A stretch of 64,000 nt of DNA, from positions 124,001-188,000 of the forward strand of contig CAWZYM010000329.1 of the NCBI GenBank assembly GCA_963966185.1. Direction: 5' to 3'. This stretch comes from Rhabditoides inermis. Lineage: Eukaryota; Nematoda; Chromadorea; Rhabditida; Rhabditidae. A program made the translations under genes and the position numbers. The notes beneath the pieces are model-generated. The model had not been told where the DNA came from, did not search any database, and saw nothing but the letters and a program-made list of their open reading frames with translations. Of this stretch, positions 53,694-64,000 are shown in pieces. Each line of letters starts with the position of its first letter. The first letter of the stretch is position 1.

Positions 53694-54196
53694 CGTGGCG
53701 GCTCGTAGCTGTTCGTGGCTGAAGTTACAACTCGTAGATGTTCGTGGATTGTGGTTTTCGTGGCTGATAGATGTTCGTGGCGACTCGTAGCTGTTTGTGG
53801 CTGAAGTTGAAACTCGTAGATGTTCGTTGATTGTGGCTCTCGCGGCTGACAGCTGTTCGTGCCGGCTCGTAGCTGTTCGTGGCTGACAATGCAACTCGTA
53901 GATCTTCGTGGCTGACGTTGCAACTCGTAGATGTTTGTGGATTGTGGTTTTCGCAGCTGATAGCTGTTCGTGGCGGCTCGTAGCTGTTCGTGGCTGACGT
54001 TGCAACTCGTAGATGTTTGTGGATTGTGGTTTTCGCAGCTGTTCGTGGCGGCTCGTAGCTGTTCGTGGCTGACGTTCAACTCGTAGATGTTCGTGGATTG
54101 TGGTATTCGCAGCTGATAGATGTTCGTGGCGGCTCGTAGCTGTTCGTGGCTGACGTTGCAACTCGTAGATGTTCGTGGATTGTGATTTTCGCAGCT
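53694..54196 (-). repeat. Satellite A array 5 (compact, 503 bp)
   Basis: Same length and unit order as array 4. No expansion. Confidence 0.96.
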
Positions 54197-56296
54197 AAGT
54201 ATAAATGAAGTATAAGTGAAGTATAAATAAAGTATAAATTAAGTATAAAAGAAGTATAAAAGAAGTATAAATGAAGTATAAATGAAGTATAAATGAAGTA
54301 TAAGTGAAAGATAAATGAAGTATAATTGAAGTATAAATGAAGTATAAATGAAGTATAAGTGAAAGATAAATGAAGTATAAATGAAGTATAAGAAGTATAA
54401 ATGAAGTATAAATGAAGTATAAGTGAAATATAAACGAAGTATAAATGAAGTATAAATGAAGTATAAATGAAGTATAAATGAAGTATAAATGAAGTATATA
54501 AAAGAAGTATAAATGAAATATGTATGATTGAAGTATAATTGAAGTATAATTGAAGTATAAATGAAGTATAAATGAAGTAAAAAAGAAGTATAAATGAAGT
54601 ATAAATGAAGTATAAATGAGGTATAAATGAGGTATAAATGAAGTATACATGAAATATAAATGAAGTATAAAAGAAGTATAAATGAAGTATAAATAAAGTA
54701 TAAAAGAAGTATAAATGAAGTATAAATGAAGTATACAAGAAGTATAAATGAAGTATAAATGAAGTATAAGTGAAGTATAAAAGAAGTATAAATGAAGTTT
54801 AAATGAAGTATAAATGAAGTATAAATGAAGTATAAATGAAGTATAAGTGAAGTATAAATGAAGTATAAAAGAAGTATAAATGAAATATAAATGAAGTATA
54901 AATGAAGTATAAATTAAGTACAAACGAAGTATAAATGAGGGATAAATGAAGTATAGGTGAAGTATAAAAGAAGTATAAATGAAGTATAAATGAAGTATGA
55001 ATGAGGTATAAATGAGGTATAAATGAAGTATACATGAAATATAAATGAAGTATAAAAGAAGTAAAAAAATGAAGTATAAATAAAGTATAAAAGAAGTAAA
55101 AATGAAGTATAAATGAAGTATAAATAAAGTATAAGTGAAGTATAAATGAAGTATAAATGAAGTATAAATGAAGTATAAGTGAAATTTAAATGAAGTATAA
55201 ATGAAGTATAAATGAAGTATAAATGAAGTATAAATGAAGTATAAATGAAGTATAAATGAAGTATAAATGAAGTATAAATGAAGTATAAATGAAGTATAAA
55301 AGAAGTATAAATGAAATATAAATGAAGTATAAATGAAGTATAAATGAAGTATAAATAAGGTATAAATGAGGTATAAATGAAGTAAAGGTGAAGTATAAAA
55401 GAAGTATAAATGAAGTATAAATGAAGTATGAATGAGGTATAAATGAGGTATAAATGAAGTATACATGAAATATAAATGAAGTATAAAAGAAGTATAAATG
55501 AAGTATAAATAAAGTATAAAAGAAGTATAAATGAAGTATAAATGAAGTATAAATGAAGTACACAAGAAGTATAAATGAAGTATAAATGAAGTATAAGTGA
55601 AGTATAAAAGAAGTATAAAAGAAGTATAAATGAAGTATAAATGAAGTATAAATGAAGTATAAATGAAGTATAAATGAAGTATAAATGAAGTATAAATGAA
55701 GTATAAATGAAGTATAAATGAGGATTAAATGAAGTATGAATAAAGTATAAATGAAGTATAAATGAAGTATAAATGAAGTATAAATGAAGTATAAAAGAAG
55801 TATAAATGAAGTATAAATGAAGTATAAAAGAAGTATAAATGAAGTATAAATGAAGTATAAATGAAGTATAAGTGAAAGATAAATGAAGTATAAATTAAGT
55901 ATAATTGAAGTATAAATGAAGTATAAATGAAGTATAAGTGAAATATAAACGAAGTATAAATGAAGTATAAATGAAGTATAAATGAAGTATAAGTGAAGTA
56001 TAAAAGAAGTATAATTGAAGTATAAATGAAGTATAAATGAAGTATAAATGAAGTATAAATGAAATATAAATGAAGTTAAAATGAAGTATAAAAGAAGTAT
56101 AAATAAACTATAAATGAAGTATAAATGAAGTAGAAATGAAGTATAAATGAAGTATAAATGAAGTATAAATGAGGTATAAATGAAGTATAGGTGAAGTATA
56201 AAAGAAGTATAAATGAAGTATAAATGAAGTATGAATGAGGTATAAATGAGGTATGAATGAAGTATACATGAAAAATAAATGAAGTATAAAAGTATA
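54197..56296 (-). repeat. Satellite B, long arm after A array 5
   Basis: About 2.1 kb. Uninterrupted RTE target at 54867-54881. The proximal part is nearly identical to the arm after array 4, and the distal part (from about 55.2 kb) is rearranged relative to it. Confidence 0.96.
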
Positions 56297-56779
56297 AAAT
56301 ACTTCAATTATACTTCATTTATACTTCATTTATCTTTCACTTATACTTCATTTATCTTTCACTTACACTTCATTTATACTTCATTTATACTTCATTTATA
56401 CTTCTTTTATACTTCTTTTATACTTCATTTATACTTTATTTATACTTCACTTAAACTTCATTTATACTTCATTTATACTTCAATTATACTTCATTTATAC
56501 TTCATTTATACTTCATTTATACTTCATTTATCTTTCACTTATACTTCATTTATACTTCATTTATACTTCATTTATACTTCTTTCATACTTCTTTTATACT
56601 TCTTTTATACTTCTTTTATACTTCTTTTATACTTCTTTTATACTTCATTTATACTTCATTTATACTTCATTTATACTTCATTTATACTTTATTTATACTT
56701 CACTTATACTTCATTTATACTTCATTTATACTTCAATTATACTTCTTTTATACTTCACTTATACTTCATTTATACTGCA
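56297..56779 (+). repeat. Satellite B, short inverted arm next to U copy 6
   Basis: About 480 bp with CTTCTTTCATACTTC near 56579, a variant also found at about 40.48 kb beside the orientation breakpoint. Empty site for the 1.1-kb element at 56750/56751. Confidence 0.96.
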
Positions 56780-57378
56780 TTAGGATCGGCGCAAAGCGCC
56801 GATCGTTTGGGTCCTATCCAGCGGCGCGCAGAATCGCTAGGCCCGGAGGGCCGCCAAAATCGCTTGTAAATCATTTAAATAATAATTGTTTCAGAGTTAT
56901 ATCAATATCTTGTTTCTAAATCGTCCGTTGAACAACTATAAACAAAAATAAATTATGAAACAATAGTTTAATACCCGAAAATATGTTCGCTGGTTAGGTC
57001 TGCACGTCTGTGAGGTATGCTGCTGGTCGCTGATTCGCTGAAAGGCCCGCTCACTAGCCCCGCCCCCCGCGCTTATTGGTTCGTGATGCGGAATGTGTGC
57101 GGGAGAGCGCGATAATGCGATAATGTGCTCACTGTTTGTGATTTGCGTCGTCGTTCACGCGCGTTGTTTTGTTGATGTTATTTTTGTTGTTTAAAATACA
57201 ATTAAAAAAAGAAGAAAATTTCTTCGAAATTCAACAAAAGGACATTCATTCTCTTCTGAAAAGTACAAGCGTAAAGTAGCTCTGTTTGGGTTCATCTCAA
57301 TTCAACAAAAGCACATGCATAAAACTATTATTTCTACACTAAGCAATAAACACAAACCTGCTCTCTCAAAACGATCAC
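56780..57378 (-). repeat. U island copy 6
   Basis: 599 bp. Shares ATATCAATATC with copy 3 (others have ATATCAAGATC) and has a private ATACCCGAAAA. Confidence 0.9.
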
Positions 57379-57451
57379 AACCACTATCAGCAACGAAAAC
57401 CACAACCCACGAAATGTTCGTGGGTTGTGGTTTTCGTTGCTGATAGTGGTT
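57379..57451. repeat. Perfect palindrome at the end of A array 6
   Basis: Arms 57379-57413 and 57417-57451, loop ATG on the plus strand. Confidence 0.97.
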
Positions 57452-57954
57452 CGTGGCGGCTCGTAGCTGTTCGTGGCTGAAGTTACAACTCGTAGATGTT
57501 CGTGGATTGTGGTTTTCGTGGCTGATAGATGTTCGTGGCGACTCGTAGCTGTTTGTGGCTGAAGTTGAAACTCGTAGATGTTCGTTGATTGTGGCTCTCG
57601 CGGCTGACAGCTGTTCGTGCCGGCTCGTAGCTGTTCGTGGCTGACAATGCAACTCGTAGATCTTCGTGGCTGACGTTGCAACTCGTAGATGTTTGTGGAT
57701 TGTGGTTTTCGCAGCTGATAGCTGTTCGTGGCGGCTCGTAGCTGTTCGTGGCTGACGTTGCAACTCGTAGATGTTTGTCGATTGTGGTTTTCGCAGCTGT
57801 TCGTGGCGGCTCGTAGCTGTTCGTGGCTGACGTTCAACTCGTAGATGTTCGTGGATTGTGGTATTCGCAGCTGATAGATGTTCGTGGCGGCTCGTAGCTG
57901 TTCGTGGCTGACGTTGCAACTCGTAGATGTTCGTGGATTGTGATTTTCGCAGCT
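57452..57954 (-). repeat. Satellite A array 6 (compact, 503 bp)
   Basis: Same unit order as arrays 4 and 5. It shares the variant GTTTGTCGATTG with array 7 only. Confidence 0.96.
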
Positions 57955-60946
57955 AAGTATGAATGAAGTATAAGTGAAGTATAAATAAAGTATAAATGAA
58001 GTATAAATGAAGTATAAATGAAGTATAAATTAAGTATAAAAGAAGTATAAAAGAAGTATAAATTAAGTATAAATGAAGTATAAGTGAAAGATAAATGAAG
58101 TATAATTGAAGTATAAATGAAGTATAAATGAAGTATAAATGAAGTATAAATGAAGTATAAGTGAAAGATAAATGAAGTATAAATGAAGTATAAGAAGTAT
58201 AAATGAAGTATAAATGAAGTATAAGTGAAATATAAACGAAGTATAAATGAAGTATAAATGAAGTATAAATGAAGTATAAATGAAGTATAAATGAAGTATA
58301 TAAAAGAAGTATAAATGAAATATGTATGAATGAAGTATAATTGAAGTATAATTGAAGTATAAATGAAGTATAAATGAAGTAAAAAAGAAGTATAATTGAA
58401 GTATAAATGAAGTATAAATGAGGTATAAATGAGGTATAAATGAAGTATACATGAAATATAAATGAAGTATAAAAGAAGTATAAATGAAGTATAAATAAAG
58501 TATAAAAGAAGTATAAATGAAGTATAAATGAAGTATACAAGAAGTATAAATGAAGTATAAATGAAGTATAAGTGAAGTATAAAAGAAGTATAAATGAAGT
58601 TTAAATGAAGTATAAATGAAGTATAAATGAAGTATAAATGAAGTATAAGTGAAGTATAAATGAAGTATAAAAGAAGTATAAATGAAATATAAATGAAGTA
58701 TAAATGAAGTATAAATTAAGTACAAACGAAGTATAAATGAGGGATAAATGAAGTATAGGTGAAGTATAAAAGAAGTATAAATGAAGTATAAATGAAGTAT
58801 GAATGAGGTATAAATGAGGTATAAATGAAGTATACATGAAATATAAATGAAGTATAAAAGAAGTAAAAAATGAAGTATAAATAAAGTATAAAAGAAGTAA
58901 AAATGAAGTATAAATGAAGTATAAATAAAGTATAAGTGAAGTATAAATGAAGTATAAATGAAGTATAAATGAAGTAAAAGTGAAATTTAAATGAAGTATA
59001 AATGAAGTATAAATGAAGTATAAATGAAGTATAAATGAAGTATAAATGAAGTATAAATGAAGTATAAATGAAGTATAAATGAAGTATAAATGAAGTATAA
59101 ATGAAGTATAAAAGAAGTATAAATGAAATATAAATGAAGTATAAATGAAGTATAAATGAAGTATAAATGAAGTATAAATAAGGTATAAATGAGGTATAAA
59201 TGAAGTAAAGGTGAAGTATAAAAGAAGTATAAATGAAGTATAAATGAAGTATGAATGAGGTATAAATGAGGTATAAATGAAGTTTACATGAAATATAAAT
59301 GAAGTATAAAAGAAGTATAAATGAAGTATAAATAAAGTATAAAAGAAGTATAAATGAAGTATAAATGAAGTACACAAGAAGTATAAATGAAGTATAAATG
59401 AAGTATAAGTGAAGTATAAAAGAAGTATAAAAGAAGTATAAATGAAGTATAAATGAAGTATGAATGAAGTATAAATGAAGTATAAATGAAGTATAAATGA
59501 AGTATAAATGAAGTATAAATGAAGTATAAATGAAGTATAAATGAGGATTAAATGAAGTATGAATAAAGTATAAATGAAGTATAAATGAAGTATAAATGAA
59601 GTATAAATGAAGTATAAAAGAAGTATAAATGAAGTATAAATGAAGTATAAAAGAAGTATAAATGAAGTATAAATGAAGTATAAGTGAAAGATAAATGAAG
59701 TATGAATGAAGTATAATTGAAGTATAAATGAAGTATAAATGAAGTATAAATGAAGTATACATGAAATATAAATGAAGTTAAAATGAAGTATAAAAGAAGT
59801 ATAAATGAACTATAATGGAAGTATAAATGAAGTATAAATGAAGTATAAATGAAGTATAAATGAAGTATGAATGAGGTATAAATGAGGTATAAATGAAGTA
59901 TACATGAAATATAAATGAAGTATAAATAAAGTATAAAAGAAGTATAAATGAAGTATAAATGAAGTATAAATGAAGTATAAATGAAATATAAATGAAGTTA
60001 AAATGAAGTATAAAAGAAGTATAAATGAACTATAATTGAAGTATAAATGAAGTATAAAAGAAGTATAAATGAAGTATAAATGAAGTATGAATGAGGTATA
60101 AATGAGGTATAAATGAAGTATACATGAAATATAAATGAAGTATAAATAAAGTATAAAAGAAGTATAAATGAAGTATAAATGAAGTATACAAGAAGTATAA
60201 ATGAAGTATAAATGAAGTATAAGTGAAGTATAAAAGAAGTATAAAAGAAGTATAAATGAAGTATAAATGAAGTATAAATGAAGTATAAATGAAGTATAAA
60301 TGAAGTATAAATGAAGTATAAATGAAGTATAAATGAAGTATAAATGAAGTATAAATGAGGATTAAATGAAGTATGAATAAAGTATAAATGAAGTATAAAT
60401 GAAGTATAAATGAAGTATAAATGAAGTATAAAAGAAGTATAAATGAAGTATAAATGAAGTATAAAAGAAGTATAAATGAAGTATAAATGAAGTATAAATG
60501 AAGTATAAGTGAAAGATAAATGAAGTATAAATGAAGTATAATTGAAGTATAAATGAAGTATAAATGAAGTATAAGTGAAATATAAACGAAGTATAAATGA
60601 AGTATAAATGAAGTATAAATGAAGTATAAATGAAGTATAAGTGAAGTATAAAAGAAGTATAATTGAAGTATAAATGAAGTATAAATGAAGTATAAATGAA
60701 GTATAAATGAAATATAAATGAAGTTGAAATGAAGTATAAAAGAAGTATAAATGAACTATAATTGAAGTATAAATGAAGTATAAATGAAGTATAAATGAAG
60801 TATAAATGAAGTATAAATGAGGTATAAATGAAGTATAGGTGAAGTATAAAAGAAGTATAAATGAAGTATAAATGAAGTATGAATGAGGTATAAATGAGGT
60901 ATGAATGAAGTATACATGAAAAATAAATGAAGTATAAAAGTATAAA
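57955..60946 (-). repeat. Satellite B, long arm after A array 6 (expanded)
   Basis: About 3.0 kb, the longest uninterrupted B arm. The extra length comes from repeated blocks carrying GAGGTATAAATGAGG with AAATGAAGTTAAAATG, visible at about 59.77 and 59.99 kb. Uninterrupted RTE target at 58669-58683. Confidence 0.96.
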
Positions 60947-61449
60947 ATACTTCAATTATACTTCATTTATACTTCATTTATCTTTCACTTATACTTCATT
61001 TATCTTTCACTTATACTTCATTTATCTTTCACTTACACTTCATTTATACTTCATTTATACTTCATTTATACTTCTTTTATACTTCTTTTATACTTCATTT
61101 ATACTTCATTTATACTTCATTTATACTTCACTTAAACTTCATTTATACTTCATTTATACTTCAATTATACTTCATTTATACTTCATTTATACTTCATTTA
61201 TACTTCATTTATCTTTCACTTATACTTCATTTATACTTCATTTATACTTCATTTATACTTCTTTTATACTTCTTTTATACTTCTTTTATACTTCTTTTAT
61301 ACTTCATTTATACTTCATTTATACTTCATTTATACTTCATTTATACTTCATTTATACTTTATTTATACTTCACTTATACTTCATTTATACTTCATTTATA
61401 CTTCAATTATACTTCTTTTATACTTCACTTATACTTCATTTATACTGCA
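60947..61449 (+). repeat. Satellite B, short inverted arm next to U copy 7
   Basis: About 500 bp. It has one more TCTTTCACTTATACTTCATT segment than the other short arms (near 60977-61030). Empty site for the 1.1-kb element at 61420/61421. Confidence 0.96.
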
Positions 61450-62047
61450 TTAGGATCGGCGCAAAGCGCCGATCGTTTGGGTCCTATCCAGCGGCGCGCA
61501 GAATCGCTAGGCCCGGAGGGCCGCCAAAAACGCTTGTAAATCATTTAAATAATAATTGTTTCAGAGTTATATCAAGATCTTGTTTCTAAATCGTCCGTTG
61601 AACATTATAAACAAAAATAAATTATGAAACAATAGTTTAATACCCAAAAATATGTTCGCTGGTTAGGTCTGCACGTCTGTGAGGTATGCTGCTGGTCGCT
61701 GATTCGCTGAAAGGCCCGCTCACTAGCCCCGCCCCCCGCGCTTATTGGTTCGTGATGCGGAATGTGTGCGGGAGAGCGCGATAATGCGATAATGTGCTCA
61801 CTGTTTGTGATTTGCGTCGTCGTTCACGCGCGTTGTTTTGTTGATGTTATTTTTGTTGTTTAAAATACAATTAAAAAAAGAAGAAAATTTCTTCGAAATT
61901 CAACAAAAGGACATTCATTCTCTTCTGAAAAGTACAAGCGTAAAGTAGCTCTGTTTGGGTTCATCTCAATTCAACAAAAGCACATGCATAAAACTATTAT
62001 TTCTACACTAAGCAATAAACACAAACCTGCTCTCTCAAAACGATCAC
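61450..62047 (-). repeat. U island copy 7
   Basis: 598 bp; AACATTATAAAC replaces AACAACTATAAAC. The CTAA end and hairpin are intact. Confidence 0.9.
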
Positions 62048-62120
62048 AACCACTATCAGCAACGAAAACCACAACCCACGAAATGTTCGTGGGTTGTGGT
62101 TTTCGTTGCTGATAGTGGTT
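62048..62120. repeat. Perfect palindrome at the end of A array 7
   Basis: Arms 62048-62082 and 62086-62120, loop ATG on the plus strand. Confidence 0.97.
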
Positions 62121-62623
62121 CGTGGCGGCTCGTAGCTGTTCGTGGCTGAAGTTACAACTCGTAGATGTTCGTGGATTGTGGTTTTCGTGGCTGATAGATG
62201 TTCGTGGCGACTCGTAGCTGTTTGTGGCTGAAGTTGAAACTCGTAGATGTTCGTTGATTGTGGCTCTCGCGGCTGACAGCTGTTCGTGCCGGCTCGTAGC
62301 TGTTCGTGGCTGACAATGCAACTCGTAGATCTTCGTGGCTGACGTTGCAACTCGTAGATGTTTGTGGATTGTGGTTTTCGCAGCTGATAGCTGTTCGTGG
62401 CGGCTCGTAGCTGTTCGTGGCTGACGTTGCAACTCGTAGATGTTTGTCGATTGTGGTTTTCGCAGCTGTTCGTGGCGGCTCGTAGCTGTTCGTGGCTGAC
62501 GTTCAACTCGTAGATGTTCGTGGATTGTGGTATTCGCAGCTGATAGATGTTCGTGGCGGCTCGTAGCTGTTCGTGGCTGACGTTGCAACTCGTAGATGTT
62601 CGTGGATTGTGATTTTCGCAGCT
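62121..62623 (-). repeat. Satellite A array 7 (compact, 503 bp)
   Basis: Same layout as array 6, including the private GTTTGTCGATTG and the AAGTATGAATG start of the following B. Confidence 0.96.
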
Positions 62624-64000
62624 AAGTATGAATGAAGTATAAGTGAAGTATAAATAAAGTATAAATGAAGTATAAATGAAGTATAAATGAAGTATAAATT
62701 AAGTATAAAAGAAGTATAAAAGAAGTATAAATTAAGTATAAATGAAGTATAAGTGAAAGATAAATGAAGTATAATTGAAGTATAAATGAAGTATAAATGA
62801 AGTATAAATGAAGTATAAATGAAGTATAAGTGAAAGATAAATGAAGTATAAATGAAGTATAAGAAGTATAAATGAAGTATAAATGAAGTATAAGTGAAAT
62901 ATAAACGAAGTATAAATGAAGTATAAATGAAGTATAAATGAAGTATAAATGAAGTATAAATGAAGTATATAAAAGAAGTATAAATGAAATATGTATGAAT
63001 GAAGTATAATTGAAGTATAATTGAAGTATAAATGAAGTATAAATGAAGTAAAAAAGAAGTATAATTGAAGTATAAATGAAGTATAAATGAGGTATAAATG
63101 AGGTATAAATGAAGTATACATGAAATATAAATGAAGTATAAAAGAAGTATAAATGAAGTATAAATAAAATATAAAAGAAGTATAAATGAAGTATAAATGA
63201 AGTATACAAGAAGTATAAATGAAGTATAAATGAAGTATAAGTGAAGTATAAAAGAAGTATAAATGAAGTTTAAATGAAGTATAAATGAAGTATAAATGAA
63301 GTATAAATGAAGTATAAGTGAAGTATAAATGAAGTATAAAAGAAGTATAAATGAAATATAAATGAAGTATAAATGAAGTATAAATTAAGTACAAACGAAG
63401 TATAAATGAGGGATAAATGAAGTATAGGTGAAGTATAAAAGAAGTATAAATGAAGTATAAATGAAGTATGAATGAGGTATAAATGAGGTATAAATGAAGT
63501 ATACATGAAATATAAATGAAGTATAAAAGAAGTAAAAAATGAAGTATAAATAAAGTATAAAAGAAGTAAAAATGAAGTATAAATGAAGTATAAATAAAGT
63601 ATAAGTGAAGTATAAATGAAGTATAAATGAAGTATAAATGAAGTAAAAGTGAAATTTAAATGAAGTATAAATGAAGTATAAATGAAGTATAAATGAAGTA
63701 TAAATGAAGTATAAATGAAGTATAAATGAAGTATAAATGAAGTATAAATGAAGTATAAATGAAGTATAAATGAAGTATAAAAGAAGTATAAATGAAATAT
63801 AAATGAAGTATAAATGAAGTATAAATGAAGTATAAATGAAGTATAAATAAGGTATAAATGAGGTATAAATGAAGTAAAGGTGAAGTATAAAAGAAGTATA
63901 AATGAAGTATAAATGAAGTATGAATGAGGTATAAATGAGGTATAAATGAAGTTTACATGAAATATAAATGAAGTATAAAAGAAGTATAAATGAAGTATAA
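62624..64000 (-). repeat. Satellite B, long arm cut by the window end
   Basis: 11-bp repeats closely matching 57955-59330, with the uninterrupted RTE target at 63338-63352. Continues beyond the window. Confidence 0.96.

Noticed and set aside
1..64000. Telomeric repeat arrays (TTAGGC or TTAGGG)
   Set aside because: Only isolated GGTTAGG-type hexamers occur (in U). No tandem run is present, so a subtelomeric position is possible but unsupported.

Overview
The window is a block of eukaryotic repetitive DNA. Two unrelated tandem satellites and a conserved 599-bp spacer make up almost all of it. The only gene with a recognisable function is an intact-looking non-LTR retrotransposon ORF of the RTE type. 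No host gene, rRNA, tRNA or CRISPR array was found. RTE elements are common in nematodes and other animals. The N-terminal endonuclease, the very short 3' UTR and the short tandem-repeat tail fit that clade, so an animal, possibly a nematode, is my best guess. The species cannot be fixed from this sequence.

Layout. Satellite A has an 82-bp unit (1-14259 and 17544-38207 on +; 42437-43558, 50046-50548, 53694-54196, 57452-57954 and 62121-62623 on -). At one end each A array stops in a perfect 35-bp-arm palindrome with a 3-nt loop (seven copies). A near-invariant 599-bp island follows, called U here, ending in a GC-rich hairpin and CTAA. Then comes satellite B, an 11-bp AT-rich repeat (type unit AAGTATAAATG). 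B runs in one orientation for about 470-500 bp, flips at a foldback junction, and runs the other way for roughly 2-3 kb until the next A array. The composite unit is therefore A, palindrome, U, short inverted B arm, long B arm. It reads on + in the left part (repeat distance about 23.9 kb, because A has expanded to over 20 kb) and on - in the right part (repeat distances about 3.65, 3.76 and 4.67 kb, plus one of about 4.45 kb once the RTE is subtracted). The orientation changes inside B, at about 39.4-41.8 kb.

Two insertions interrupt B, and both can be read exactly because uninterrupted B copies exist elsewhere in the window. The RTE element (44310-47450) has a 15-bp target-site duplication. 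A 1122-bp non-coding element (40621-41742) has no target-site duplication, sits between A and T, and ends in a GC hairpin plus CTAA. These are features associated with Helitron-type rolling-circle transposons. U ends in the same way and shares about 140 bp of diverged sequence with that element, so both probably belong to one undescribed non-autonomous family embedded in satellite DNA.

The many long open reading frames over A and B are compositional. Neither 82 nor 11 is a multiple of three, so each unit is read in all three frames. They are not annotated as genes.
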